DNA of 64,000 bases from Sporolactobacillus sp. THM7-4 (GCF_004153165.1 NZ_SEMD01000009.1:62001-126000), one strand, 5' to 3'. Counted from the stretch's first letter, positions 52,405-62,519 are shown. Made by a program: numbers and translations. The notes: generated from the sequence alone by a model not told the origin.

Positions 52405-53505
52405 TCAGAAACTTCGCTTATTTTTTTCTTCCATTAGTTTCTCGAGTTCCACATAATCAATATCATAGCCAAAATACCGCGGTCCCACTAGTTCAATTCC
52501 TTTTGGTGTCCGCCATTTTGGATCACAAGGCAAGCCAAGAATGTGGACACGCTTTCCGTATTTTAGTCCTTCATTAGTCATTGGAGTCAATGTCTCAAGA
52601 TCCACCAGACAAATAAGATCCGGAGCGGTCTCTACAACTTTACCGTTTCGTTTCAGCACAATGTTTTCATTTTGAAATAATATTTCCGCCCGCTGGTTCT
52701 TACCCTCATCAATACCATCAATCACTGTTTTCCCGTAGTTGAATCCACTTCTAGTTGTACGGCTCACATCAGTAATTTTTCCGCTAAACATATGATAGCC
52801 ACCCGTCACATCTAAAAGTGCCTGAACTGTAATACTCTTTTTCTTTGATTGTTCACGAATTGTTTTTCCAATATTCTCAGAATAAGTTACGATATTTCTT
52901 ACACTGCTCTTCTTTAAATCTCTTCCTCTAATTGGAAAACTGCACACAGAAGCCGCTGCACCCATTTTATCGGTAATTGCTCGTGCAATTTTCTCTGTCC
53001 AGTTATTGTCGATCGTATCGATGATTCCGATATTACCTTTCTCATCTGTTATCGCTAAAGGAGTGGCTTTAATACCATAAATACTAAATGTTGACATCTG
53101 CAATTCTGGAAATGCTCTACCCATACTATCGCAGTCCACCATGGGAATGCCTAAACGAGAGGCTGCCGCAATGGGAATAATAGAATTAATCCCACCGGCC
53201 TCTATTGGAAATGTCGCATAAAACTTTTCTCCTAAGTAACGTGCCAGCTTGTCCATCAAACGATCATATTCGTTTCCATTTAGAAACTTCTCTACTTGTA
53301 CAGATGGTGCACCCATCATTGATGAAGAGATCATTAGAGAGTCATCCGGAAGCTCATTAACATCCAATAATTTTACAGGACCATTCTGTTCCACTGCAGA
53401 TAAGGCGGTTACTTTACCAATATAAGGATCGCCACCTCCGCCTGCCCCCAGTAATGAAGCGCCAAGTGCGATGTCCTCAATAGACTGCTTATTTAAATAG
53501 CGCAT
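52405..53505 (-). CDS. DUF917 family protein, copy b
   Basis: A 366-residue DUF917 protein: GASLLGAGGGGDPYIGK near 15, PIEAGGINSIIPIAAASRLG, VDCDSMGRAFPELQMSTF, and the late RVHILGLPCDP. Such proteins go with HyuA-like ATPases in hydantoinase-type enzymes, probably as the second subunit. The ATG giving MRYLNKQ has AGGAG 8 bases upstream. It is highly similar to copy a at 55153-56247, on the other side of the HyuA-like gene. Last gene of the operon. Confidence 0.9.
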   Translation of the reverse strand: MRYLNKQSIEDIALGASLLGAGGGGDPYIGKVTALSAVEQNGPVKLLDVNELPDDSLMISSSMMGAPSVQVEKFLNGNEYDRLMDKLARYLGEKFYATFPIEAGGINSIIPIAAASRLGIPMVDCDSMGRAFPELQMSTFSIYGIKATPLAITDEKGNIGIIDTIDNNWTEKIARAITDKMGAAASVCSFPIRGRDLKKSSVRNIVTYSENIGKTIREQSKKKSITVQALLDVTGGYHMFSGKITDVSRTTRSGFNYGKTVIDGIDEGKNQRAEILFQNENIVLKRNGKVVETAPDLICLVDLETLTPMTNEGLKYGKRVHILGLPCDPKWRTPKGIELVGPRYFGYDIDYVELEKLMEEKNKRSF

Positions 53506-53599
53506 GCTTTCATCTCCTAAGTATAAGAAATTGATCATAAATTAAAGAGCAGTCTTGTGTACCCCGACACAAGACCGCAATTCATTTCTTGCAGAGAAA

Positions 53600-55156
53600 T
53601 CAGCTCAAATCACCGACAACCTTAATTCTAATTCGATTTGCGTTTCCAGGATAATATGCCAATGGGACTTCCTCAACATCAACGGTCTGAATAGACTCTT
53701 TCTGGGCTCCTGCCTTTATCGCCTGATTGACAGCATGATATTTTGCATCTTGCATAGCATCCTCTCGTTGGATCTCGTCATAGATGTAAATTTTTTCATA
53801 TTGTCCGCTCACCTGAGAGATGCAGGCACCAATCGCGTTCGCAACATCACCATTCTCATCGCGAATTATTTTACTGACACCGTCAATCTTAGACGGGACA
53901 ACGATGCTGCCGCCACCCACTAAAATCACCTGAATTTCTTCAGCACTGTTTTTCATCCGATCAATCGCCGCAGCTACCGTACTGCCGACCTGTTTGTATA
54001 TTTGTTCAGCGTCTTCAATTGGCAAGTCAGCAATAAACTGTTGATTACCCACTTCCGCTTTTCCTAAACGGACCGCGATATCTGTGGTTGTCAGAGTGTT
54101 GCCGCCAAATACCTTTGCTTTTTCAGTGATTTGATAGCCGACACTATCTGGACCGATTGTATAGCCCTTATCTGTCTTTCGGATGATGCTGCCTCCGCCC
54201 AACCCGATTGAAATAATATCCGGCATGCGGAAATTTGTTCTAATACCGCCGATCTCGACAGCGGTAGATGATTGACGTGGAAAGCCTTTATTGATCACAC
54301 CAATATCAGAAGTCGTGCCCCCTACATCGAGAACCACAGCGTTTTGTAATTTTGAGAGATAAGATGCCCCTCTGATCGAATTAGTAGGTCCGCAAGCAAT
54401 GGTGAAAATAGGAAACTTTCTGGCGAAGCTCAAAGACATAAGTGTACCATCATTCTGACAAAGGTAGATTTGAGCATGATGAATACCTTCAGCAATTAAT
54501 GCATGCTCAAAGCCCTGTGCCGTCGTCTTAATTACACCAAACAGCGCAGAATTAAGAATTGTTGCATTCTCACGTTCAATTAATCCTAAAGAGCCAATTT
54601 CACATGATAATGATACAGGGATCTGTTCTCCCAGTTCCTGATGAACTATCGTTTCCACTTGTTTTTCCTGATCATCTTTTAATGATGAAAAAACACCAAT
54701 AACAGCAACCGTATCAATCTTACCTTTCCAAGAATGCAATAAATCTCTAATTTCAGATTCGTTTATCTCGCTTAATACTTCACCATTGAACTCATAACCA
54801 CCATGGATTACCTTATACTGTCCGGATAGTACCTCTTTCAGATCTTCTGGCCATGCTGTATATGGGACGACCGACATCGTGGCCGGATAGGCTAATCGAA
54901 TTACACCAACTGTAGATAGCCTTTTTCGTTCAACAATGGCATTGGTACATTGTGTCGTCCCAAGCATAACGTGTGTAATCTGATCACGATCAATTTGAGA
55001 TTCCTCCAATACCTGATGTAGGGAATTTCTTATTCCTGCCTCAATATCCTGACTGGTATGCGATTTCTGTTTAGCCAATAAGTGAAACTGATCATCTAAA
55101 ATAACCGCATCTGTATTTGTTCCACCGACATCAATTCCTATACGATAATTCATCAT
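53600..55156 (-). CDS. HyuA-like hydantoinase/oxoprolinase ATP-binding subunit
   Basis: A 518-residue ASKHA-fold protein, shorter than HyuA at 14113. It has YRIGIDVGGTNTDAVILD, MLGTTQCTNAIVERKRL, the second loop VVLDVGGTTSDIGVI and late VILVGGGSIVVPSK. The start overlaps the stop of DUF917 copy a (ATGA), so the two are co-translated and probably form a complex. It likely uses ATP to activate a cyclic amide; the substrate is unknown. Confidence 0.9.
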   Translation of the reverse strand: MMNYRIGIDVGGTNTDAVILDDQFHLLAKQKSHTSQDIEAGIRNSLHQVLEESQIDRDQITHVMLGTTQCTNAIVERKRLSTVGVIRLAYPATMSVVPYTAWPEDLKEVLSGQYKVIHGGYEFNGEVLSEINESEIRDLLHSWKGKIDTVAVIGVFSSLKDDQEKQVETIVHQELGEQIPVSLSCEIGSLGLIERENATILNSALFGVIKTTAQGFEHALIAEGIHHAQIYLCQNDGTLMSLSFARKFPIFTIACGPTNSIRGASYLSKLQNAVVLDVGGTTSDIGVINKGFPRQSSTAVEIGGIRTNFRMPDIISIGLGGGSIIRKTDKGYTIGPDSVGYQITEKAKVFGGNTLTTTDIAVRLGKAEVGNQQFIADLPIEDAEQIYKQVGSTVAAAIDRMKNSAEEIQVILVGGGSIVVPSKIDGVSKIIRDENGDVANAIGACISQVSGQYEKIYIYDEIQREDAMQDAKYHAVNQAIKAGAQKESIQTVDVEEVPLAYYPGNANRIRIKVVGDLS

Positions 55157-56247
55157 TCATGAGCCCCCTTCTTGCATAGTTTTTCAATTGGAACATAGTC
55201 CAGATCGTAGCCAAAATAACGTGGACCCACCAGTTCAATTCCCTTTTGTGTCCTCCATTGCGGATCACAGGGCAAGCCGATAATGTGAACACGTTTTCCG
55301 TATTTAAGCCCTTCATTGGTCATAGGAGTCAATGTCTCAAAATCCACCAGACAAATAAGATCCGGAGCGGTTGCCACTACTTCCCCATTCCGTTTCAGCG
55401 CAATGTTTTCATTCTGGAATAATATTTCTGCTTGCTTGTTTTTGTCATCATCTATGCCCTCAATTATGGTCTTCCCGTAGTTGAAACCTCCTTTAGTAAT
55501 ACGACTCACATCCGTAACTTTACCGCTTAAAATATGATGACCGCCTGTTACATCCAGCAGAGTCTGAATTGTGACTCCTTTTTTCTTTGATAACTCTCGA
55601 ATGGTTTTACCAATATTCTCAGAATATGTAACAATTTTCTTGACACATGTCTTCTTAAGATCTCTACCCTTAATTGGAAAAATGCACATTGATGATGTAG
55701 CACCCATTTGAACTGTCATTGCACGTGCAATTTTCTCTGTCCAGCTATTGCTGATCGTGTCAAGAATTCCTACGTTGCCTTTCTCATCAGTAATCGCTAA
55801 AGGTGTCGCCTCAATACCATAGATACTGAACGTTGACATCTGTAGTTCGGGAAACGCCCTGCCCATACTGTCGCAATCCACCATAGGGAGACCTAACCGG
55901 GCAGCAACAGCGATCGGTATCATGGAATTAATTCCACCTGCCTCAATTGGATATGTAGCGAAAATATCTTGCCCTAAAAAGCATCTTAATTTAGCAAATA
56001 ATTGCTCATACTCATCGCCTCTCGGAAACTTTTCAACAAATACTGAAGGAGCACCCATCATTGATGACGCTATGGTTAATGCATCATCAGGGACTTCAGT
56101 CACATCTAGTAATTGTACAGGTCCATATTTCTCAACAGCTGAAAGAGCCATCAATTTGCCGATATAAGGATCTCCGCCGCCGCCCGCTCCAAGTAATGAA
56201 GCGCCCGTTGCTATATCTTGAATTGCTTGTTCATTAATAAATCTCAT
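55153..56247 (-). CDS. DUF917 family protein, copy a
   Basis: A 364-residue paralogue of copy b, with the same GASLLGAGGGGDPYIGK, CDSMGRAFPELQMSTFSIYG and GLPCDPQWRT blocks. Differences are scattered, as expected from an old tandem duplication. It is coupled to the HyuA-like gene by a 4-base overlap and follows the NCS1 permease by about 60 bases. Confidence 0.9.
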   Translation of the reverse strand: MRFINEQAIQDIATGASLLGAGGGGDPYIGKLMALSAVEKYGPVQLLDVTEVPDDALTIASSMMGAPSVFVEKFPRGDEYEQLFAKLRCFLGQDIFATYPIEAGGINSMIPIAVAARLGLPMVDCDSMGRAFPELQMSTFSIYGIEATPLAITDEKGNVGILDTISNSWTEKIARAMTVQMGATSSMCIFPIKGRDLKKTCVKKIVTYSENIGKTIRELSKKKGVTIQTLLDVTGGHHILSGKVTDVSRITKGGFNYGKTIIEGIDDDKNKQAEILFQNENIALKRNGEVVATAPDLICLVDFETLTPMTNEGLKYGKRVHIIGLPCDPQWRTQKGIELVGPRYFGYDLDYVPIEKLCKKGAHE

Positions 56248-56305
56248 GTTTGTAATCAGTCCTTTGCATTCTAGAGCGTCCTATATTTTCTCAATCAAAC
56301 CCGAT

Positions 56306-57625
56306 TCATTCATTCGTCTGTATCTCTTTATTAGGAACACGGAATAATGGATAAATTTTCATACCCAAGTAATAAACGATAACACTGACAAGGATTGATG
56401 TGATTGAAGGAATTCCAATCGTAATAAAATATCCTGCCAGTGCACCTGCAACCCATGCAATAAGAGTCATCGGATGAAATCTTTCAATATGGGTCGGTAA
56501 TGTATTTCGCATTCTTGATTCATCAAGCGCTTTTCTGCTGCGTTTTAAAACAAAGTAATCGATGAACATAATTCCGGCAATCGGCGGAAATACAATACCT
56601 AGCAAGCTTAGGAAAGCTATGAATTGATTAATCACACCAACTATGGATAAAATCGTACCAAATACGCCCAAGATGATTGTGATCAGTCCTCTATTAACTT
56701 CAACATGAAAAACAACTTCAATAAAATTTGAAATACCAAGAGACGAAGAATACAGATTGACATCATTAAGCTTCAGTGTAGAAAAAATGACGAGGAAAAC
56801 ACCGAATACACCAGTTAGCTGATAAACAATTGCCATAATTGAACTGCTTCCAATCGCGTGAGCCATAAGTACTCCAAGCAAACCGATACACAGTTCTCCT
56901 AAAAGGGTACCAATAACCGTTATCCAGAAGACATCCTTCGTACATTTTGCAAAACGTGTAATATCTGGTGTAATGATGCATCCAACAATAAATCCACCTG
57001 TAACCATTGTTATTGCGGCACTCATGGTCAAGACACCTGGTGGATTCATAGTCATTAAATGCGTGAGGGAATGATTCTTCAACATACTATAGGTTGCCCA
57101 CGCAATTAAAATCAGGAAGCCAGGCACTGCTATATTTGCTGTCCAGCTCATCATTTTAAATCCAAATAAAACAATGACCGTAACCGCGATTCCAGTGATC
57201 GCTGCGATTAAAGGAAAGCTTAAATTTTTACCCACAATTGCAATAATACCTTCAGCAAAAATGGAGTTCTGGATGCCAAACCAGCCTGTCAGACTGATCG
57301 CAAATGCGCCACCAACAATTGCTGATCCATAGCGGCCAAATCCTGTCCATCTAGATAACACACTGGTTGAGAGCCCTTCTTTTTCGCCAGCAACCCCTAA
57401 ACCAAAACTTACGAACTGTAAAATGACACTGCCAATGATTGTTGCCCAAAATGCGTTCCAGAAACTGAGTCCAAAGCCGAGTTCTGCTCCAAGCATGAGC
57501 TGAGAAATACAGGTCAGACTTCCAATTCTTATCAAGAGAATTTTCCACATTGAACTTCTTTTTTCACGAGGTACTCGTGTCAGTGAATAATCATCGGTCT
57601 CACTTAATGAGAACTTAGCAGCCAT
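56306..57625 (-). CDS. NCS1 family nucleobase/hydantoin-type cation symporter (CodB-like)
   Basis: A 439-residue permease with about 12 membrane segments: DDYSLTRVPREKRSSMWKIL at the start, GAELGFGLSFWNAFWATIIG in helix 1-2, TGWFGIQNSIFAEGI, and GGFIVGCIITPDITRFAK in the middle. NCS1 members carry cytosine, purines, allantoin or hydantoins (Mhp1). The ATG giving MAAKFS has GGAGATG about 9 bases upstream; earlier in-frame starts overlap that site. It is the first gene of the DUF917-HyuA operon and so probably its importer. Confidence 0.9.
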   Translation of the reverse strand: MAAKFSLSETDDYSLTRVPREKRSSMWKILLIRIGSLTCISQLMLGAELGFGLSFWNAFWATIIGSVILQFVSFGLGVAGEKEGLSTSVLSRWTGFGRYGSAIVGGAFAISLTGWFGIQNSIFAEGIIAIVGKNLSFPLIAAITGIAVTVIVLFGFKMMSWTANIAVPGFLILIAWATYSMLKNHSLTHLMTMNPPGVLTMSAAITMVTGGFIVGCIITPDITRFAKCTKDVFWITVIGTLLGELCIGLLGVLMAHAIGSSSIMAIVYQLTGVFGVFLVIFSTLKLNDVNLYSSSLGISNFIEVVFHVEVNRGLITIILGVFGTILSIVGVINQFIAFLSLLGIVFPPIAGIMFIDYFVLKRSRKALDESRMRNTLPTHIERFHPMTLIAWVAGALAGYFITIGIPSITSILVSVIVYYLGMKIYPLFRVPNKEIQTNE

Positions 57626-57824
57626 TAATTTCATCTCCATAAATTTTTTTGTAACCAGTCCTCCGAGCATCCTGCAAGGGCCAACACAATGATCAATAAA
57701 AAATATTTCATCTCCTTTTGCCTATTTTTAGGGAGATCAGAATCATGGATAAATTTCTAAAACAAATTATTTACATACAAGTTTATCAATTTAAGTTTCA
57801 AAAGTATTGATTCAGAAGAATAAA

Positions 57825-57870
57825 AAAATCAGGCAATGATTGTCCAATGGAACAATCATTGCCTGATTTT
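57825..57870 (-). terminator. Terminator of the pucR-type gene
   Basis: A perfect 19-bp stem (AAAATCAGGCAATGATTGT and complement) with an 8-base loop; on the minus strand a T run extends beyond it. It separates the regulator from the NCS1 operon. Confidence 0.85.
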
Positions 57871-57881
57871 AACAATAAGAC

Positions 57882-59507
57882 TCAGTTTAAATCTTTATCC
57901 AGCATTCTTTTTGTCGCAACTGCCCGGTATAGCCAGAATGCTTCAGGCATTTTACGGGTATTATAGTCAAGAAGTTCATTAATTTTCCTCAATCGATATT
58001 TTACCGTATTCCGATGAATAAACATTAGTTTTGCGGTATCTACGACGCTCATCTGTACATCAAGCAGATAAACAGCAAGCGTTAAAAGCAGGGCCTGCCC
58101 ATTGTCATCGGCTAAAATGGGCATAATCGGACGGATCGTCTCAAGTGCCTTTTCTTCCCCCTGTTCAATTGTTTTAGCACAGCTTTCGACAAATTGCAGT
58201 TCCTTGCCAGTTAGAATAGTCTTTCTTGGATAAATCGCTTCTGCATCTTTTATATGATTCGATAATAATGTATACAGGTTCCGGACCTGTGTCAGATTTT
58301 CCAAGCCAGTCTGATAGAATAAAAGAAATTGATCATCAGTACTATTTATGTCCTTTATAAAGGCCTCACCCAATGGATAAAGCTGATCCATGAACTTAAG
58401 ATCCTCAAAAAAGACAATCACTCGGTTTTCAAAAATATCTGCAATATAATGAATACTCTGTTGTTCAAAATACTCCTTTACCTGATAAAGTAATGATAGA
58501 TTTTCCGATTCATGTTTATCATGAGATGATGCTTTATTTCGTTCAATAATAATCCAAATCGTATGAATGGAAGCTACGTCAATATGCATAATATCTGCCA
58601 AACGTCGCATTTTTATCGGTTCATCCTTAATCATCGCATGAACTAGTTCACTTGTTCCCACATTTCCTTCTTGATTATTCCAGATATTGATAAACAAGCG
58701 AACAACCTCTGCTGATTGATCCATTTGTTCCTGATAAATTTTTCGATCGGAAATTAGGAAGATATGTAACGTAATCTGACGGTCGGATAATATTGAAGTG
58801 CTGTTTATATAAACTTCCCTGCCATTATCCAAAGTAACTTGTTGAATTCCATAATTATTATTGCTTTTATAGACTTGTATGACTTCTTTCAGATAATCTG
58901 TTGCCGACATCGGCCATGCTGCTTCATAAAGAATTTCATATTTTCTATCCATTACGATCACCGTGCAGCGAATCCGGTCGCTAATCATTCGAAGTATATT
59001 TTCAATTTTTCGCTGAGAAACCTGCATATGCGAGATACGTTCCAGCATTTCTCCGACAAAATATTTCTGCTGTTTTTGATCATTAAAAATTAGCTCCATA
59101 ACATCGCTAATTACCTCACTATAACGAAGATCAATTCGGTTTTTCGGCATACAGATAATTGGAAAGTTGAGTGCATTTGCAGTGTCGATAACTTTTTGAT
59201 TAATTTTTGGCAAAATAATGCCAACATAATAAATGATCATGCCTGCATCACCGGCATCATGAATTCGTCGGATGGACTCACACTGAGCGCTGATATCGTC
59301 TTTAATGCTTGCAAAGCCAGTAATTACGAGTTCACCACCTAAAAAGACCTTATTCTTTTCAAAAAAAAGACCTTGAATATTTGTTGGCTGCGAGATCTCA
59401 AGAACCGAAATGGTGCTAACAATATTCTCTAATCCTGATATACCGGCTTCAATTGTCGCATCCTCAAGACACGACAGCTTAAGTAGGTCCTTAATCGTCA
59501 CACTCAT
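57882..59507 (-). CDS. PucR family transcriptional regulator
   Basis: A 541-residue regulator with an N-terminal PucR domain (VTIKDLLKLSCLEDATIEAG, VFLGGELVITGFASI), a central GGDEF-like degenerate region, and a C-terminal helix-turn-helix (VDTAKLMFIHRNTVKYRLRKI). Such proteins activate purine or amino-acid catabolic operons. GGAGGGAG lies about 9 bases before the ATG. It is encoded just ahead of the NCS1-DUF917-HyuA operon and likely controls it. Confidence 0.9.
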   Translation of the reverse strand: MSVTIKDLLKLSCLEDATIEAGISGLENIVSTISVLEISQPTNIQGLFFEKNKVFLGGELVITGFASIKDDISAQCESIRRIHDAGDAGMIIYYVGIILPKINQKVIDTANALNFPIICMPKNRIDLRYSEVISDVMELIFNDQKQQKYFVGEMLERISHMQVSQRKIENILRMISDRIRCTVIVMDRKYEILYEAAWPMSATDYLKEVIQVYKSNNNYGIQQVTLDNGREVYINSTSILSDRQITLHIFLISDRKIYQEQMDQSAEVVRLFINIWNNQEGNVGTSELVHAMIKDEPIKMRRLADIMHIDVASIHTIWIIIERNKASSHDKHESENLSLLYQVKEYFEQQSIHYIADIFENRVIVFFEDLKFMDQLYPLGEAFIKDINSTDDQFLLFYQTGLENLTQVRNLYTLLSNHIKDAEAIYPRKTILTGKELQFVESCAKTIEQGEEKALETIRPIMPILADDNGQALLLTLAVYLLDVQMSVVDTAKLMFIHRNTVKYRLRKINELLDYNTRKMPEAFWLYRAVATKRMLDKDLN

Positions 59508-59829
59508 TTACATAATCTCCCTCCAACAAACTAAATGTTTCGAATTATTGACTAGAAACTTGTTTGCATAAACTATAGGTTACTGCCATCTAAATTCACT
59601 CTACTCTAATATTGATGGGATTTCCTCAGTGATCGGCAGCCGAATGTTTACAAGGTATTCAGCTAGTAATGGTTTTTTAATAACGAAAAGGACATCTCGT
59701 TAATCGCGTAATATCGTTTACACGAGAGATGCCTCCTTCAAAAAATATATGGTCATTATATCAAACTATCAACCTATTGATAACTATTTATTCAAATTTC
59801 AGTTGAAATCCGGCCGATCGAAAGTTACT

Positions 59830-59945
59830 CCCGGACATCCATCTGCCAAATGATCCGGGCCATTGAACATCTCCCAAGGAAGATTCTGAACTACCGGACA
59901 CCTGCAGAGGCGTTCAAAAAGAAAGCTACAGAATCTGGCGAACAG
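59830..59945 (+). pseudogene. IS30 family transposase, C-terminal fragment
   Basis: One frame reads MIRAIEHLPRKILNYRTPAE followed by AFKKKATES, the end of an IS30-type transposase, whose usual form is ...NxRPRKxLxxxTPxExF. Only about 35 codons survive; the catalytic part is gone. Confidence 0.7.
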
Positions 59946-59953
59946 AGCCGATT

Positions 59954-59985
59954 TTTGTTCCTGCCGCCTAGGCGGCAGGAACAAA
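59954..59985. repeat. 32-bp perfect palindrome
   Basis: TTTGTTCCTGCCGCCT is followed directly by its exact reverse complement, with no spacer. It lies just right of the IS30 remnant and is markedly more GC-rich than its surroundings. Confidence 0.75.
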
Positions 59986-60290
59986 CTCAGTGATACCGCC
60001 GGATATCCAGGTGGCTAATTTGTTATTGCAATCTAGAGTGACAAAAAAATTAATCGGTTTGGCTTATTTATGATGAACCGGTCAATTAATTTTAATGATC
60101 ATTTGCATTTTTTTATTCATCATTCTACGGATACCATCTCTTTTAAGCCAACTTTTCTCGGGAGATGGTGTTTCATCAAGGATAGTAGTAATTGCTCAGA
60201 TTTTTCCCGTGTTGCACTGAACAATGAACATCTATGACTGACATGAAGTCAACTTTTCAATTTTTTCATGATGCGCTGATCCGTTTGGAA

Positions 60291-61535
60291 TCACGGATGA
60301 ACATCGTCTGTTATTTTGTTACGCTCACCTAATTTTTTTAGAGCGAAAAGAAGCAAATCAGGGTTTCCGAATGCACCCGCTTTGGTTATGACTTTGATCT
60401 GGTCAAATTCTCCACCAATGATCCGCATCATTGGTGTTCCTGTGGCTATCTCTTCAATAATGCGTACACCGTCTGCTTTGATTATATCGAAAAGCCCTTT
60501 TGCTGTATCACCGCCGGTTATAAAAATTCCAGATACTTTTTGACTGAGAAGAACTTGCCTGCAGATGCCTCCTAGAATAGATTGCACCAGTGCACTGATA
60601 TGGGTAATCGTCATCCCCGACTTCATCAAGCGAAACCTTGTTCGATCCAGTTCAGATTTATCATAGGAAGCGGAGGACATAATGACGGCATGATTTCCTT
60701 TTCGAAGCGCATCCAGTATCGTTTCAACATATTTTCCATACGATTCTTTTTCATACACATCGTAAATCGGCACATTCACTAATACAACCCCGTTTTTTTC
60801 AGCGAAATGGAGCTGTTCACGCGTAACCTCACTCACGCTTCCCACTAATCCAAGTGACGGCAGACTTTTGAACTTTATCGACAGCAGACTGTCCATGATT
60901 CCAGCCGAACCAATCCATAATATACGTTTACCGACGTTCATAGCCTGAGCAGCAAGTGTCTCAATGTCCTTGTTGGTCACTGCATCAGCGGAATAGATTC
61001 GGATATCAGGCTGAAATAAGATCCGATTCGATCTAATCTGATTAAGTTGAATATGTCCTATTTGTTCCATCGGAAATGCCTTTTGCAGAATCCTGTAAAT
61101 ATTGTCCTCCTTAACTGGCTTTAATGGATCATTTGCAAAATCAGTTTTCAGTGCACGAATGCCATTCACATATAAAATTTTATTCTGGATCGTCCGTCCT
61201 AATACAGGCAACGCAGGTGAGAAGATAATCAAATCTGCATGATAGACCTGATTAATCGCGCGTATTTCACTGGTCAGATTACCTCGCAGTGTCGAGTCAA
61301 CTTTTTTAATTACAGATGAAAAGCGGCTGAAATCAATTGAACTGACCATGTTGCTTACTTTTTTGTATGCCTCTTCTTCGGTTAAATTACGGGACTCGGT
61401 GTCGAGTACATAGGATGCCTCATTCCGGAAATTACCCGAAAAATGAACATTTACAGGAATGCCACGTTTGGATAATTGAACCCCGGTATCATTCGCACCA
61501 GTGAAATCATCAGCAATAATTAAATAGTTATCCAT
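60291..61535 (-). CDS. Four-carbon acid sugar kinase family protein (DUF1537)
   Basis: A 414-residue kinase of the DUF1537 family, which phosphorylates four-carbon acid sugars such as D-threonate, D-erythronate or 3-oxo-tetronate. The N-terminal domain has IIADDFTGANDTGVQLSKRG, then KKVDSTLRGN with the basic catalytic region. The C-terminal nucleotide-binding domain has FITGGDTAKGLFD and ATGTPMMRIIGG. It follows kdgT by 3 bases and shares an operon with PdxA2, so the expected path is kinase, then oxidation of the phosphate by PdxA2. Confidence 0.92.
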   Translation of the reverse strand: MDNYLIIADDFTGANDTGVQLSKRGIPVNVHFSGNFRNEASYVLDTESRNLTEEEAYKKVSNMVSSIDFSRFSSVIKKVDSTLRGNLTSEIRAINQVYHADLIIFSPALPVLGRTIQNKILYVNGIRALKTDFANDPLKPVKEDNIYRILQKAFPMEQIGHIQLNQIRSNRILFQPDIRIYSADAVTNKDIETLAAQAMNVGKRILWIGSAGIMDSLLSIKFKSLPSLGLVGSVSEVTREQLHFAEKNGVVLVNVPIYDVYEKESYGKYVETILDALRKGNHAVIMSSASYDKSELDRTRFRLMKSGMTITHISALVQSILGGICRQVLLSQKVSGIFITGGDTAKGLFDIIKADGVRIIEEIATGTPMMRIIGGEFDQIKVITKAGAFGNPDLLLFALKKLGERNKITDDVHP

Positions 61536-61538
61536 CGC

Positions 61539-62519
61539 TTACACCTCGTCATTGGCCGAATAATTCGTCGTCAGCTTGTTATTAGCATTTTTTTCATGAT
61601 TGACTAGATAACTCACCAGTAGTGGACATAGAACAGCGGTAATGATTACCGAAGCAGCTACTTGGGCAGTTGCGGCCGCTGCTGTAGCGCTAAAAGATGG
61701 TGAAACTGCCGCAATTGCTGCAGGAGTAGCCGCAGCATTGCCAGCTGTTGTACCAATCGCAGCCCCCACAGCCGGGTGCTTTGAGCGAACTAGATATTTC
61801 ATAATGAAGTAACCCCCAGTGCCAGCCAGCGCTGTAACGGCGATTCCAAGAATAATCCCAGGAATTCCTGCTTTTACAATCTGACTGAAATTCAATGCTG
61901 ATCCCAATGAAAAAGCGAAGAAGGGGATGGGCATTACCGTGCCCGCCTTTAAAAATTCTTTAAGATCAGAATCAAGATTACCCAGTATGAAACCAATGAC
62001 AATCGGGACTAAGGCGGCAACAAACAACATTAATGGTAGTTTTGCCGTACCAGAGAGTCCGAGTGCAATCATTGTAAAAAATGGGCCGTCCATTAATGTC
62101 GTTATTGAAATGGCTCCCACATCGCTCGCATCACCATATTCTCCTGCCAGAGCGCCATAAAGGCCGCCATTGGCATTCGTCAAGGCGGCGATCAGAGCAA
62201 GTGGGAGTATTCCGAAAATGCCGTCAGCGCCAAAGAATCTCCCGACAATCCATCCAATCACCACACCGAGCAGCAATCGAAAAAAGGTCAGGCTACCTCC
62301 TTTGATTAAGGGCAGACCCGCCTGCTTCAGTGAAATCTGGGCGCCATTACACAGGCAAAAGAGAGCAAGCAATGTCACTGTCCCCGTTTTAAAAAGGCCT
62401 GTGGTAAAACCGCCAATCATCAATGCATGAGGGACAAACGTATTTATTGCAGTGCCCAACAACAGGGGAACAACCATTAGTCCACCAGGAACCTTCTGAA
62501 TGCCTTGCAGGATTTTCAT
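61539..62519 (-). CDS. 2-keto-3-deoxygluconate permease family transporter (KdgT)
   Basis: A 326-residue membrane protein with about ten hydrophobic segments and KdgT landmarks: GIQKVPGGLMVVPLLLG, LFCLCNGAQISLKQAGLPL, NANGGLYGALAGEYGD and GTTAGNAAATPAAIA. It overlaps pdxA2 by 4 bases. Given its neighbours it probably imports a four-carbon acid sugar and not ketodeoxygluconate itself (inference). Confidence 0.9.
   Translation of the reverse strand: MKILQGIQKVPGGLMVVPLLLGTAINTFVPHALMIGGFTTGLFKTGTVTLLALFCLCNGAQISLKQAGLPLIKGGSLTFFRLLLGVVIGWIVGRFFGADGIFGILPLALIAALTNANGGLYGALAGEYGDASDVGAISITTLMDGPFFTMIALGLSGTAKLPLMLFVAALVPIVIGFILGNLDSDLKEFLKAGTVMPIPFFAFSLGSALNFSQIVKAGIPGIILGIAVTALAGTGGYFIMKYLVRSKHPAVGAAIGTTAGNAAATPAAIAAVSPSFSATAAAATAQVAASVIITAVLCPLLVSYLVNHEKNANNKLTTNYSANDEV

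Larger units (their letters stand above)
59508..60290. other. Long intergenic region with mobile-element debris
   Basis: About 780 bases. It holds the IS30 transposase fragment and the 32-bp palindrome annotated separately, and a weak ACCATCTC...GAGATGGT inverted repeat at about 60130-60172. No intact gene is seen. Confidence 0.55.
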
